64,000 nt of DNA from Erythrobacter sp. SCSIO 43205 (GCF_019904235.1 NZ_CP063202.1:2418001-2482000), one strand, 5' to 3'; shown: positions 19,693-28,737, counted from the first letter of the stretch. A program made the numbers and translations. The notes: a model not told the origin generated them from the sequence alone.

Positions 19693-20434
19693 TTTGAAAC
19701 GCCGCTCGCTTCTGGCTGGCCTTGCCGCTATGCCTGCCGCCGCCTGCACCGAGCTTGCCGAGACAAAGCCCGCGGGCGATCTGTTCGATGCCGCCGAAGA
19801 CTGGCACCGCACCGCCCACCGCAGACTTGCCGCGCGTCAGGCATTGGCGCCTGAGTACGCCCCCGACGAACGCTCTCCCGATGTAAAAGGCAATGGCACG
19901 GTGAGCATAGAAACGCCCGAATATCAGGAGCAGTTGGCAAAGGGTTTTGCCGACTGGCGATTAGCGGTGCGCGGCTTGGTCGACAATCCGCTGAGCCTCT
20001 CGCTGGCCGACCTCAAAGCCCTCCCTCAACGCACTCAGATCACCCGCCATGACTGTGTCGAAGGATGGAGCGCGATTGGCGAATGGAAGGGGCCGCTGCT
20101 TTCCGACCTCCTCGACCGAGCACGAGTCAGTGAAAAGGCCAACTTCATCGTCTTTCGCTGCGCCGATGTGCTCTACAACCGCGACTATTACGAGAGCGTC
20201 GATATGGTCGATGCCTATCACCCACAAACGATCATCGCGCATGAGTTGAACGGCGAGCCTCTGCCTGAAAAGAACGGCGCTCCCTTGCGGGTTCGAATCG
20301 AGCGCCAACTGGGCTACAAGCACGCCAAATATCTGACCGCCATCGAAGCGGTTGCGAGCTTCGATGACCTATATGGCGGCAAAGGTGGCTTTTGGGAGGA
20401 TATTGGTGACTATCAATGGTATGCGGGGATCTAA
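19685..20434 (+). CDS. Sulfite-oxidase-like molybdopterin-dependent oxidoreductase
   Basis: The 249-residue protein has a twin-arginine-like start (KRRSLLAGLAAMPAAAC) that could be both a Tat signal and a lipoprotein signal, and then the sulfite-oxidase fold. The molybdenum ligand is C124 in the motif TRHDCVEGWSAIGEW, and further cofactor contacts are in YNRDYYESVDM and PLPEKNGAPLRV. This subgroup resembles MsrP/YedY in size and layout, but MsrP pairs with a haem protein of the MsrQ type, whereas here the partner is a b561 cytochrome. Substrate unknown. It overlaps the cytochrome gene by 8 bases. Confidence 0.88.
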   Translation: MPDLKRRSLLAGLAAMPAAACTELAETKPAGDLFDAAEDWHRTAHRRLAARQALAPEYAPDERSPDVKGNGTVSIETPEYQEQLAKGFADWRLAVRGLVDNPLSLSLADLKALPQRTQITRHDCVEGWSAIGEWKGPLLSDLLDRARVSEKANFIVFRCADVLYNRDYYESVDMVDAYHPQTIIAHELNGEPLPEKNGAPLRVRIERQLGYKHAKYLTAIEAVASFDDLYGGKGGFWEDIGDYQWYAGI

Positions 20435-20437
20435 GCC

Positions 20438-20875
20438 CTACTCCGGATAAACGCGGTTCATCGCCTCCCAGCACTCCTCAACGATCTCTTCGAGGACATC
20501 GAGGTCAATGTCCGCCAGGTTGTTTACGTAAACACAGCTCGCGCCTGTTTTGTGCTTGCCCATCTGCTCCAGTAGCGCGTCCACCTTCGCGCCCGTCGCC
20601 TCATCGCAATAGCGGCCCATGAGATAAAGCGAGTGCTTTGCTTTGCGAGGGCTAAAGCCCGTGCGGCACATATCGCCCTCGCGCCCGCTGTCATATTTGT
20701 AGTGATAGCTACCATAGCCGATGATTGAAGGGCCCCACATCTGCGGCTCTTGCCCTGTCACTTTGCGAAAAAGCGCATCGAGAACGCGCGCATCGTCGCG
20801 CTTTGATTGAGGCTCCACTGCCTCAATAAACGCATCTACGGACACCTTGGTCGGCTTTGTCTTGTTCTCTGCCAT
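20438..20875 (-). CDS. DUF1801 domain protein
   Basis: The 145-residue protein shows the DUF1801 signatures PQMWGPSIIGYGSYHYKYDSGREGD and FSPRKAKHSLYLMG. The fold is an alpha-beta (YdhG-like) domain, of unknown function. A strong ribosome binding site (GGAGGGG) lies 6-7 bases before the ATG at 20875. The much longer frame that continues upstream to 22450 is antisense to the cyclopropane synthase and is not real. It is divergent from that synthase with 99 bases between, and convergent with the molybdoenzyme, 3 bases apart. Confidence 0.85.
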   Translation of the reverse strand: MAENKTKPTKVSVDAFIEAVEPQSKRDDARVLDALFRKVTGQEPQMWGPSIIGYGSYHYKYDSGREGDMCRTGFSPRKAKHSLYLMGRYCDEATGAKVDALLEQMGKHKTGASCVYVNNLADIDLDVLEEIVEECWEAMNRVYPE

Positions 20876-20974
20876 TGTCGCCCCCCTCCAAATGGTTTCA
20901 GTCAGCAATTGACATCCTACCACATCACAACGCACATTCGCATCCTCATCAGCAGAAGGGGACTGCTCAGAGAT

Positions 20975-22309
20975 ATGTGGCTGCTCGACAAATTTTTGAA
21001 CAAGGCGATCAAGCATGGAAAGCTGATCGTCACCGACCACGATGGCACGCAATACACCTATGGCCCGGGCGGCGAATATGATCCGCTTATCGGAGGGCGC
21101 GCTGGCCCAATCCGTATCAAGCTGACCCATAAGAAAGCCGCTAATCACATCGTGCGCTATCCGCAAATGGGCGCGGGCGAGGCGTTCATGTGGGGCTGGC
21201 TCGTGGTCGAAGAACCGCACGACATCCGCGACATGATCTTGTTCATCACCATGAATGCAAAGCGCATGGGCGACAATATGCTCAAGGCCAAGGGCCCGCT
21301 TCGCAAGGGGCTCCAGCGGGTGAAAGCAGCGATTGACGGCATCAATCTGCGCAGTTCTGCCAGAGCCAATGCCGAACACACCTACAACTTGACGCGCGAG
21401 CTTTATGAACGCTTCCTCGACGAAGATCGCCAATACACGATGGCCTATTACCGCGAGGATGATCCGACCAAGACGAGCCTCGAACAGGCGCAGATGGACA
21501 AAAAAGCGCACCTTGCCGCCAAGCTTTACATGAAGCGGCCCGAGGACAATGGCGGCAAGCCCATGCGCGTGCTTGATATTGGCTGTGGCTGGGGCGGTTT
21601 CGCTCTGTACCTCAACAAGATGTACGATTGCGAAGTGGTGGGCGTCGCGCTCGCGCCCGACCAAGTCGCCTTTTCGAACGAGCGCGCGAAAGAGCTTGGC
21701 GTTGATGACAAGGTCAAGTTCGAGCTGTGCGATTACCGCGACGTTGAGGGCGAGTTCGACCGCATCTCCAGCGTCGGGCTGCTCGAGCACGTGGGCACCA
21801 TCCACTATCCGCAATTCTTCGAGCACACCAACCGGCTGCTCAAGAACAACGGCGTGATGATCTCGCATTGTTGCGGGCGGTCGGGAGCACCGGGTTACAC
21901 CGATGCCTGGACCCGCAAATATATCTTCCCCGGTGGCTATATCCCTGCCCTCTCCGAGCTCGTGACCGAAAGCGAGAAGTTCGGCTGGCAGGTAACCGAT
22001 GTCGAAGCCATGCGCTTCCATTACAGTCACACGCTTCAGGAGTGGTACAACCGCACCGTTATGCACCGTGAGGAAATCACGCAGATGTATGACGAGGTGT
22101 TCTACCGGATGTGGCTCTTCTATCTTGCCGGGGCCGAACAATCCTTCCGCAATGGGACGATGATCAACTGGCAGCTGCAATATGTGAAGGACCGCGAGGC
22201 GATACCGATGACGCGCGAATATATGGAAGCCGAAAGCGCAAGGCTTCGCGAAATCGGCGAGATCCCCAGCTGGCGCTTTGATCCGGGGCTGAAAGAGGCG
22301 GCGGAATAA
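20975..22309 (+). CDS. Cyclopropane-fatty-acyl-phospholipid synthase family methyltransferase
   Basis: This SAM-dependent enzyme adds a methylene bridge to unsaturated acyl chains in membrane phospholipids. The N-terminal part (residues about 1-150) is the family's lipid-binding domain, and the C-terminal part is a Rossmann methyltransferase with VLDIGCGWGGFALYL and the SVGLLEHVG and YIFPGGYIPAL segments typical of CfaB/CmaA. The length is 444 residues from the ATG at 20975; AAGGGG lies 13 bases upstream, which is distant. An additional 56 residues in the longer frame overlap the DUF1801 gene and do not look coding. It ends one base before the end of the convergent acyltransferase gene. Confidence 0.9.
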   Translation: MWLLDKFLNKAIKHGKLIVTDHDGTQYTYGPGGEYDPLIGGRAGPIRIKLTHKKAANHIVRYPQMGAGEAFMWGWLVVEEPHDIRDMILFITMNAKRMGDNMLKAKGPLRKGLQRVKAAIDGINLRSSARANAEHTYNLTRELYERFLDEDRQYTMAYYREDDPTKTSLEQAQMDKKAHLAAKLYMKRPEDNGGKPMRVLDIGCGWGGFALYLNKMYDCEVVGVALAPDQVAFSNERAKELGVDDKVKFELCDYRDVEGEFDRISSVGLLEHVGTIHYPQFFEHTNRLLKNNGVMISHCCGRSGAPGYTDAWTRKYIFPGGYIPALSELVTESEKFGWQVTDVEAMRFHYSHTLQEWYNRTVMHREEITQMYDEVFYRMWLFYLAGAEQSFRNGTMINWQLQYVKDREAIPMTREYMEAESARLREIGEIPSWRFDPGLKEAAE

Positions 22310-22310
22310 C

Positions 22311-23648
22311 TCACTCGGCGGCTTTGGAAGGCCTGTAAATCGGCCCAAATCCCAGCAGCGCTGCGCCCACGAACGGCGCTGCGACCACCCATATCCGAAG
22401 GCCCGTGATGCCTTCAGGGCTCGCAATTGTGATGCCAGCGGTGCAGCCAAGGCCGATGCAGATCAGCAATACACCCGCTACTACCCGCGCGCGCGGCACA
22501 GTTCGCCCGCCTCTGATCGGGGTGAAGGTGCGTTCGTGCCGGGCAAAGATGCCGATCAGGGGCAATGTCGCAAGGATATAGATCGCCAACCAAAGCGGCC
22601 TTGTCGCCCACCATTCAGCCGTGCCCGGCACGCTGTCGAGGCCGACTCCGCCAAGCGCGATCCATACAAATGTCATCACCAGCACAAAGGCAGTGAGGTG
22701 CCACAGGAAAACGGTCATGATCATACCGTTCATCAACACGGTCGCTGTCCAGAGCCGGACGTTGTCGAGCATTCGCCTGCCCAGCGGCTCCAACGCCAGC
22801 ACCAGCCCCACCTGCACCACGCCCAGCGCCAGAAGGGCGAAAGTCGGCGGGAGCGAATTTGAAAATCCGTCGGGCGCTGACACCATGGAGACGGGATAGA
22901 AGCCATAGACGGTGACAGAGACGAGCACAGCGAGCCCGACGATGAACCAAGCTGCCGCAAACGCGGGACTTCTGAACCGCCCTTCCTGCCAAGCGAAACC
23001 CAATTGGTGGATCGCGAGGAACACCCAAAGGAAATTGGTGAAGCTGATATAGGGTACGCCATAGGCGAAGCGCAGGTAATCAACCCCCAGAACCAGCGGA
23101 AAGTAAACCGCGAAGCTCGCCCAGCCAAACCGCTTCCACGCGCGCATCGCAAGCGGTGTGCAGGCCGTTACCAAGAGGTACACCGCAAGGAACCAGACCG
23201 GGATAAGCGCCGCTTCGGTCGCCATACGAATCTGATCGCGCGGGAAACCCACTTGCGTCAGCACAACGGCGATGACTGCCCAGACGAGCAGCACCGGAAA
23301 AGTAGGCGCAATCAAGCGCTGAACTCGCGCGGCGAGCCAATCGCGGTAGACGCCTGTCTGTCCGGGGGAGGCTTTTCGCAACGTCCCTTGCCAGCTGACC
23401 GCATTGGAATATCCGCCAACGAGGAAAAACACCGGCATTACCTGAAACGCCCAAGTCAGCCAGTGTGTCCACTGCGAAATTTCGATCAAGTCGCCGCGTT
23501 GCAGCGCGCCTGCCTCATCGACATAAAGCCCGGCCATCAACCAATGGCCGAACACCACCGCAAGAATGGAGATCGCGCGCAGAAGATCGACCCAGCGATT
23601 GCGCTCCGGCGGTGTCATGTCCGCCATTTCGCGCGCTTTGTTCCACAT
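22311..23648 (-). CDS. Acyltransferase family 3 membrane protein
   Basis: The protein has the acyltransferase-3 (OafA/NolL-like) layout: RWVDLLRAISILAVVFGHW near the N-terminus, with the conserved histidine of the active site, the PVFFLVGGYSNA segment, and about ten membrane helices. Family members move acyl groups from CoA to sugars, lipids or glycans at the inner membrane; the acceptor is not evident here. I start at the ATG at 23648, because GAGGA is 5 bases upstream; the longer frame starts 12 bases earlier. The gene converges on the cyclopropane synthase with one base between stops. Confidence 0.87.
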   Translation of the reverse strand: MWNKAREMADMTPPERNRWVDLLRAISILAVVFGHWLMAGLYVDEAGALQRGDLIEISQWTHWLTWAFQVMPVFFLVGGYSNAVSWQGTLRKASPGQTGVYRDWLAARVQRLIAPTFPVLLVWAVIAVVLTQVGFPRDQIRMATEAALIPVWFLAVYLLVTACTPLAMRAWKRFGWASFAVYFPLVLGVDYLRFAYGVPYISFTNFLWVFLAIHQLGFAWQEGRFRSPAFAAAWFIVGLAVLVSVTVYGFYPVSMVSAPDGFSNSLPPTFALLALGVVQVGLVLALEPLGRRMLDNVRLWTATVLMNGMIMTVFLWHLTAFVLVMTFVWIALGGVGLDSVPGTAEWWATRPLWLAIYILATLPLIGIFARHERTFTPIRGGRTVPRARVVAGVLLICIGLGCTAGITIASPEGITGLRIWVVAAPFVGAALLGFGPIYRPSKAAE

Positions 23649-23729
23649 AGCGGTCCTCAATTTACTTTCTTCACAGAGTTGCGATGTCCCATATTCAGCT
23701 CAGGTCAATTGCGAACTTTATCTCATCAC

Positions 23730-24872
23730 TTACGGCTGACCTGCGCCCACCCCCCTGCGGGTGACGGGCACAAGCTTGCGATCGCCGTCGCGTATCTGAA
23801 TATGCGTGTGGTCGGTGATGCCGGGATAAATCCGCTGAATGCCTTGCGTGTTGCCAATGGCCGTTTTGCCAGCTTCGACAGAGCTACCAACGGTGATGCC
23901 GGGCAACGGCTTCACATAAAGGACTTTTGTCTCAAAACCGCTGTCGATCAGGTTCTTGATCACGATAGCTTTCAGATCGCCGTTTCTTTCTTTGTCGGAG
24001 TAGCAATCGGTTATGCGGTCGATCCGGCCTGTGACAGGGCTGGTGATCAATGTTCCCGGCAGCGCTGCAAAGTCGACACCTGCATGCCGGCGATGTCTGC
24101 CGCGCGAGGCACCAAAGGCACCATTGCCCCAGCCATCTTGCCCGCGCACCTGAGCGCCGGGAAAGGGTGCAGAGATTTCATAATTGACTGGCTGACCCGG
24201 CCAGATAGGACGATCACGGTAGGCGACAGCGGCCTCCATGAACTTTGTAATGGTAGAAAGCTTGAGATCATCATCGGTCAGGAGCGCTTCAAAAAACTCC
24301 ATGACCTGTGGCTCGTAATCGGGCTCAACCTGAGATGGCACGCCATCCCCGTCTGTGAGGACAAATCCCTCTTCGGAGGACCACTGTCCACCAATCGCGC
24401 ACTCATCGTCTGGTGGCAAATCCTTGGTACGCTCTTCCAGTTCGGTCGCGCTGATTTCACCCTGATCATATTTGCGCTGCCATTTCTTGCGTTCAGAATT
24501 AACCCCGCAGGCGGTAGCAAAAAAGAAATTGAACTCGGTCTTGACGTTACGCCAAAACTGTTCTGCTTCCCTATCGGTGTTCGCTTTCAGGACCGTGAGG
24601 CCTGTATCAATTTCGCGCTTGGCGTTGGTTAGAAGATCATCAGCTGCCTCAAGCGCATCACCGATAACCTCGCCAGCCGCCTCAACACCGTCCTTTGCCG
24701 CCTCGAAGGTATTCTCAACAATCTTTCCCGGTGCCTTGAGGTCGCCCTTCACGTCGGCCTCGACGTGGACGATCTTGACCTTGGGTATCTTGACCTCAGG
24801 AAGCTTGGGTTTGGATATTTTGACCTTCGGCAGACGAATCTTTGGACGCTTGATCTTAATCTTGAATGGCAT
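23730..24872 (-). CDS. M23 (LytM-type) peptidase domain protein with lysine-rich N-terminus
   Basis: Residues 240-380 form an M23 metallopeptidase domain: zinc ligands H263 and D267 in RRHAGVDFAALPGT and the HxH pair H355/H357 in GITDHTHIQIRDG. M23 enzymes cut glycine-rich or cross-link peptides in peptidoglycan. The first 35 residues are unusual: lysine/proline-rich short repeats (KRPKIRLPKVKISKPKLPEV) with no signal peptide or membrane segment. Residues 40-110 are predicted amphipathic helices with several Ala/Glu/Asp-rich heptads. Start at 24872 (MPFKIKIK) is preferred, with GGGGA close by; an ATG at 24923 is possible. The upstream part of the long frame (to 26261) is antisense to argG. 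Confidence 0.8.
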   Translation of the reverse strand: MPFKIKIKRPKIRLPKVKISKPKLPEVKIPKVKIVHVEADVKGDLKAPGKIVENTFEAAKDGVEAAGEVIGDALEAADDLLTNAKREIDTGLTVLKANTDREAEQFWRNVKTEFNFFFATACGVNSERKKWQRKYDQGEISATELEERTKDLPPDDECAIGGQWSSEEGFVLTDGDGVPSQVEPDYEPQVMEFFEALLTDDDLKLSTITKFMEAAVAYRDRPIWPGQPVNYEISAPFPGAQVRGQDGWGNGAFGASRGRHRRHAGVDFAALPGTLITSPVTGRIDRITDCYSDKERNGDLKAIVIKNLIDSGFETKVLYVKPLPGITVGSSVEAGKTAIGNTQGIQRIYPGITDHTHIQIRDGDRKLVPVTRRGVGAGQP

Positions 24873-25040
24873 TGGTCCCCACTGAATTTGCAGGACATTC
24901 TTGTTTGAGATGCGGTCGCTCATGTCAATAGAGCGATGCGTCAAAGCTTTTATTGTGGCTTGCAAATCCATTGGCGCATTGCGCAAGGCGCGCCGCATTG
25001 CTAGCCGCCCGTCAGGATTAAAAATTGGGAAAATAAGCCT

Positions 25041-26255
25041 GTGTCCAACGTGAAGAAAGTTGTCCTTGCCTATTCCGGCGGCCTCGACACCTCTGTCATC
25101 GCCAAATGGCTGAGCGTGGAGCGCGGGCTTGAGGTCGTGACCTTCACCGCCGACCTTGGCCAAGGCGAAGAGATCGAGCCTGCTCGCGACAAGGCCCGCA
25201 ATATGGGCATACCCGACGAGCACATCTTTATCGAAGACCTTCGCGAAGAGTTCGTGCGCGATTTCGTATTCCCGATGATGCGCGCCAATGCGCGATATGA
25301 AGGCGACTATCTGCTCGGCACCTCGATTGCGCGCCCGCTTATCTCCAAGCGCTTGGTCGAGATTGCGCACGAAACGGGTGCTGACGCGATCGCTCACGGC
25401 GCGACGGGCAAAGGCAATGACCAAGTGCGCTTTGAGCTTTCCGCCTATGCGCTTGACCCGTCGATCCAAGTCATTGCCCCTTGGCGTGAGTGGGATCTGA
25501 CCTCCCGCACCGCTCTTATTGCATGGGCCGAAGCGCACCAGATCAAGGTCCCAACCGACAAGCGCGGTGAGAGCCCGTTTTCGACCGATGCGAACCTCCT
25601 CCACACCTCGTCCGAAGGAAAAGTACTCGAAGATCCGTGGGAAGAGACGCCCGATTACGTCTATTCGCGCACCGATCACCCTGAAAATGCGCCCGATACC
25701 CCGGAATATATCGAAATCGGCTTTGAGCGCGGCGATGGCGTGTCCTTGAACGGCGAGGCGATGTCGCCGGCAACGCTGCTCACTGCTCTCAATGAGCTGG
25801 GCCGCAAACATGGCATTGGCCGCCTCGACCTCGTTGAAAACCGCTTTGTCGGGATGAAGTCGCGCGGGATGTATGAGACACCGGGCGGCGAGATTTACGC
25901 CGTCGCACACCGCGGTATCGAACAGATCACTCTGGACCGAGGCGCAGCGCACCTCAAAGACGAGTTGATGCCCAAATACGCTGAGCTCATCTACAACGGC
26001 TTCTGGTTCGCGCCAGAGCGCGAGATGTTGCAGGCAGCCATCGACCTCTCTCAGGAGAAGGTCACCGGGACCGTGCGCGTACGCCTCTACAAAGGGCTTG
26101 CCAGCGTTGTTGGCCGCAAATCGCCGCACTCGCTCTATTCCGAGGCGCACGTCACTTTTGAAGACGATGCAGGCGCTTACGATCAGCATGACGCGGAAGG
26201 TTTCATCAAATTGAACGCCCTTCGTCTGAAGCTGCTCGCGCAAAGGGATCGATAG
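25041..26255 (+). CDS. argG: Argininosuccinate synthase
   Basis: ArgG ligates citrulline and aspartate with ATP hydrolysis, the penultimate step of arginine synthesis. The ATP pyrophosphatase P-loop AYSGGLDTS, the [13 protein letters not shown] and [10 protein letters not shown] motifs and the C-terminal multimerisation arm ([16 protein letters not shown]) are all present. The start codon is GTG at 25041 ([13 protein letters not shown]), which begins just where the family does. The gene is divergent from the M23 gene, with about 168 bases between. The 404 residues match the family length. Confidence 0.98.
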   Translation: MSNVKKVVLAYSGGLDTSVIAKWLSVERGLEVVTFTADLGQGEEIEPARDKARNMGIPDEHIFIEDLREEFVRDFVFPMMRANARYEGDYLLGTSIARPLISKRLVEIAHETGADAIAHGATGKGNDQVRFELSAYALDPSIQVIAPWREWDLTSRTALIAWAEAHQIKVPTDKRGESPFSTDANLLHTSSEGKVLEDPWEETPDYVYSRTDHPENAPDTPEYIEIGFERGDGVSLNGEAMSPATLLTALNELGRKHGIGRLDLVENRFVGMKSRGMYETPGGEIYAVAHRGIEQITLDRGAAHLKDELMPKYAELIYNGFWFAPEREMLQAAIDLSQEKVTGTVRVRLYKGLASVVGRKSPHSLYSEAHVTFEDDAGAYDQHDAEGFIKLNALRLKLLAQRDR

Positions 26256-26448
26256 ACGCAAGCGGTATTTTTACGCAGTTCGGTCGGCGGGTTCGCTCTG
26301 ATCCGGAGCAGCTTTGCCGAGTCGAACTCAGCCTGTGTCGCAGGCGCGCAATTTCGCAAAAGTGTCACTATTAGAAAATAACCAAGCGGCACTCCCAAAA
26401 GCCGCATCGGTTCCCGCTTGCACCAAGTAAAAGCGACGAGCCGTTGAG

Positions 26449-26491
26449 TTGTCCACCGCTCTCCACAAGTGATCTTGGGAAAAGTGGATAA
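26449..26491. promoter_or_regulatory. Three DnaA-box-like nonamers
   Basis: Compared with the DnaA consensus TTATCCACA, TTGTCCACC (26449-26457) and CTCTCCACA (26459-26467) match 7 of 9 on the plus strand, and TTATCCACT on the minus strand (26483-26491) matches 8 of 9. Their clustering in 43 bases, next to an AT-rich stretch upstream, is suggestive of a DnaA-binding or IHF-type site. No neighbouring gene is typical of an alphaproteobacterial origin, so an oriC call would go too far. Confidence 0.35.
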
Positions 26492-27116
26492 GTCGCTCTT
26501 GCCAGCCTTGCGAAAAGCGGAATCGAGGCGCACTTTCAACTTGTCTTCGGGACGAGAAAGCTCTGGAAAAAAGAACCGCAAGGAACTGATTTCACGAGGT
26601 TTTTCTCAAAACAAAGACACGGTGGCTGCTGTCCACGCTGGTCTTGAGAGATGGAGTGCACAAAGCTCACGCCAAGTGCAAGTCAGATCGTTTGAAAGAC
26701 AAGCGAAGCAAAGCAACCGTTCATGGCCGTCATAATGGCTGGCAATAGCTGTAGGAAAGAGCGCTTGCACGCGAGTGGGAGCAATCGGAACGACCAGCGT
26801 TTGACTTGCCAGATATCAGGTGACGGTCTCGGCGATGCCCAACGGCAGGCTGGACGCGAGAGTGGTGGCTTTGGCCACGACAGGAGCGAAGGCAAGGCAC
26901 AAGGCAAAGCCGGATGCCGGCGCGAGCGTCGGTGGAAGGACCGCGAAGCAAAGCGGCACCGAAAGACGCTGATCCTGCAAGGGTGATGCGAGAGACGGAG
27001 CAGCTGGACGCGGGCGATACACCGGGTGCCAAGTGCGCTCTGGTACACAACGCAGGAGGGGAGGCTTGCCCAAACCGAATGCGGACATGAACCAAGCGAC
27101 CACGCGCAGGTGAGAG

Positions 27117-27150
27117 TGGGGTCGGCAGCAATGCCGGCCCCATTTGCTTT
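27117..27150 (+). terminator. Possible rho-independent terminator
   Basis: A 10-bp stem (TGGGGTCGGC pairing with GCCGGCCCCA, one G-U pair) with loop AGCAAT at 27127-27132 is followed by TTTGCTTTTG. The T run is interrupted, so this is a moderate terminator at best. It points away from any recognised plus-strand gene, which leaves the upstream transcript unexplained. Confidence 0.5.
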
Positions 27151-27353
27151 TGCGACCCTCCTGCTTGCGCCCTCCTGTTTGCGCCCCTCCGGCTTGCGAC
27201 CCTCCCTTCACCACCATCGCTCCACCTCTGCAATCGCACCGATCATCGTTAACCTGCCCTGATTTCGCGCCGGGTAGCTGCCCTGAGTTGGCGCTTTTGC
27301 CCGCCATCGTGTATGCCTCGCCGCACAAACGCGGTGTGATGGGAGAGCAAACT

Positions 27354-27941
27354 GTGACCAATCCTGCACTCAAGGCTGCACGCCTGGCCTTTGCTGGCGC
27401 GGTGTGCCTTGCCTCCTCCCTTGCCTCTCTTGGCGCCTCAGCCGCGAGCGACACTGACGATGCGCGCACTGAACTCTCTGCCAGCTTCCCTGCCCCGACC
27501 AGCTCAGCATCGGACTTCACCGACGAGTTTGAGAGCCTGCTTGAGCCGGTCACCACCACCTCCCCTGCGCAAAGCATCGACATCCCCGCTCACGCGGTTG
27601 ACCTCAGCACTTTTGAGCCCCCGCGCCCTCCTGTACCCAGCGTGGTTCAGGATCTTGGCACAGGGGTCGCATCATTTTATGGCCGCCGTTTTCATGGCCG
27701 CCTTACCGCCAATGGGGAGCGGTTCGATATGAACGCCATGACCGCCGCGCATAAGACGCTGCCGTTTGGCACCCTCGTGCGCGTTACCAATCCGCGCAAT
27801 GGTCGCTCGGTCGTAGTTCGCATCAATGATCGCGGACCCTTTGTTAAAGGGCGCACCATCGACGTATCCCGCGCCGCCGCGAAAGAGCTTGGCATGATTG
27901 CGCGCGGTCATGCCCGGGTTGAGCTTGATATTATCGAGTAG
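27354..27941 (+). CDS. RlpA-like (double-psi beta-barrel) septal ring lytic transglycosylase
   Basis: The C-terminal 95 residues form a double-psi beta-barrel domain of the RlpA family ([59 protein letters not shown]). RlpA cleaves naked glycan strands at the septum of some bacteria. A signal peptide with a hydrophobic core near residues 8-30 precedes a proline- and serine-rich linker; no SPOR domain is visible. I start at the GTG at 27354, with GGGAGAG 7-8 bases upstream; the ATG at 27339 is preceded by no ribosome binding site. The gene is convergent with the HTH gene, 7 bases apart. Confidence 0.88.
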   Translation: MTNPALKAARLAFAGAVCLASSLASLGASAASDTDDARTELSASFPAPTSSASDFTDEFESLLEPVTTTSPAQSIDIPAHAVDLSTFEPPRPPVPSVVQDLGTGVASFYGRRFHGRLTANGERFDMNAMTAAHKTLPFGTLVRVTNPRNGRSVVVRINDRGPFVKGRTIDVSRAAAKELGMIARGHARVELDIIE

Positions 27942-27948
27942 GGGGTCG

Positions 27949-28533
27949 CTAAAACCGCCTGTCACCGTGTTCGTTTGAGACACTTGAGACACTGTCCAGA
28001 CACTCAAAATCCTCTTCGTCCATATCGTCGGCGTAATACGCCTCCATATCCTCTTTCAGCTCGGCGATGAGGGCGTCCATATCGGTCTCCCTTTCGGGGA
28101 GTAGCGCCAGCTCCGCCACCTCAAAGTCAAAGCCGTCCGCTGCAACGGCGACGCTGTGTGTCTTCTCCAACCGGTCAAGCCGCCCAAGATGCGCAAGCAA
28201 CAGCCGCGCATCATAGCGCGTTCGCGTGGCGACTTCCTCCCCGTGGTAAAAGACGCTTTCCTGCGTGCCATTCAGCGCGCGGTCGGCAAGCACCTCTTCC
28301 ACCACAGAGCGCGCATGAAGCAGCGCCGCGTCCCAAAGCTTGCGAAAGGTAGGACAAGCCCGCCGCATCCGATAAGCAGTCGCCCGCGCCACCCCCACAG
28401 CCTTCGCCGCGCTGCGCACATTGCCCCACTCGGCCAGAGTGGTGAGAAACTTCGCCTGAAGCGCACGCGGGAAAGCGCGGGTGGAAACGGGAGTATTGGT
28501 TGCAAGGTTTGCTGTGTTGGCGAGATCGGTCAT
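27949..28533 (-). CDS. HTH protein, terminase-small-subunit-like
   Basis: Residues about 25-70 form a homeodomain-like helix-turn-helix (FLTTLAEWGNVRSAAKAVGVARATAYRMRR), of the kind seen in phage terminase small subunits and recombinase-like regulators. The middle (CPTFRKLWDAALLHARSVVEEVLADRAL) is helical, and the C-terminal 50 residues are very acidic (EDMEAYYADDMDEEDFECLD). A GGAG precedes the ATG at 28533 by 7 bases. No large terminase, capsid or portal gene is in the window, so it could be a relic or a domesticated gene. Function unknown; the HTH is well supported. Confidence 0.65.
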   Translation of the reverse strand: MTDLANTANLATNTPVSTRAFPRALQAKFLTTLAEWGNVRSAAKAVGVARATAYRMRRACPTFRKLWDAALLHARSVVEEVLADRALNGTQESVFYHGEEVATRTRYDARLLLAHLGRLDRLEKTHSVAVAADGFDFEVAELALLPERETDMDALIAELKEDMEAYYADDMDEEDFECLDSVSSVSNEHGDRRF

Positions 28534-28737
28534 GGGAAGGCTCCGGGGTTCAAATCAGGGGGCGTTAACGCCGGTGCTAACCGCCGCAAGGCCGACTGGC
28601 CGTCGCGCCTAATGGCGCGGAAAGCCAAGCGGACGGATGTCCGCGCCGGCGCTTGAGGCAAAACAAAAACGCGGGGAGATGGCCCATTTAGGCGAGATTG
28701 GTGGTGTAGGAAAATGGGCTAGCGGTCACCCCCAACC

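Larger units (their letters stand above)
26256..27353. other. Gene-poor region of about 1.1 kb
   Basis: I see no recognisable protein in either strand here. The open frames present (for example 26469-26735 and 26723-26986 on the plus strand, 26816-27583 on the minus strand) have very odd composition, are rich in Arg/Ser/Gly or Ala/Pro/Leu, and match no family that I know. Three DnaA-box-like nonamers lie at 26449-26491, an AT-rich stretch lies just upstream at 26361-26385, and a hairpin with a T-rich tail at 27117-27150 could end a plus-strand transcript, leaving room for a non-coding RNA between about 26640 and 27117. I found no RNase P, tmRNA or 6S consensus. Confidence 0.45.

Noticed and set aside
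20876..22450. Continuation of the DUF1801 frame up to 22450 (670 residues in total) on the minus strand
   Set aside because: It is antisense to the cyclopropane synthase. The DUF1801 part starts at a strong ribosome binding site at 20875 and is complete without it.
23004..24632. Long plus-strand frame of 542 residues
   Set aside because: It runs antisense to the acyltransferase and M23 genes; the composition is rich in His, Arg and Cys and does not look like a protein.
24873..26261. Continuation of the M23 frame up to 26261 on the minus strand
   Set aside because: It is antisense to argG and has no family features; the M23 protein begins at 24872 or 24923.
26449..26491. Replication origin
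   Set aside because: Only three DnaA-box-like nonamers; none of the genes common near alphaproteobacterial oriC (hemE, parAB, dnaA) is in the window.
26640..27145. RNase P RNA, tmRNA or 6S RNA
   Set aside because: I looked for conserved blocks such as GAGGAAAGTCCGG (RNase P) and an alphaproteobacterial tmRNA tag and found none.
28548..28562. tRNA-like T-loop sequence (GGTTCAAATC)
   Set aside because: No acceptor stem, anticodon or D-arm can be built around it, and it lies at the start of the HTH gene.
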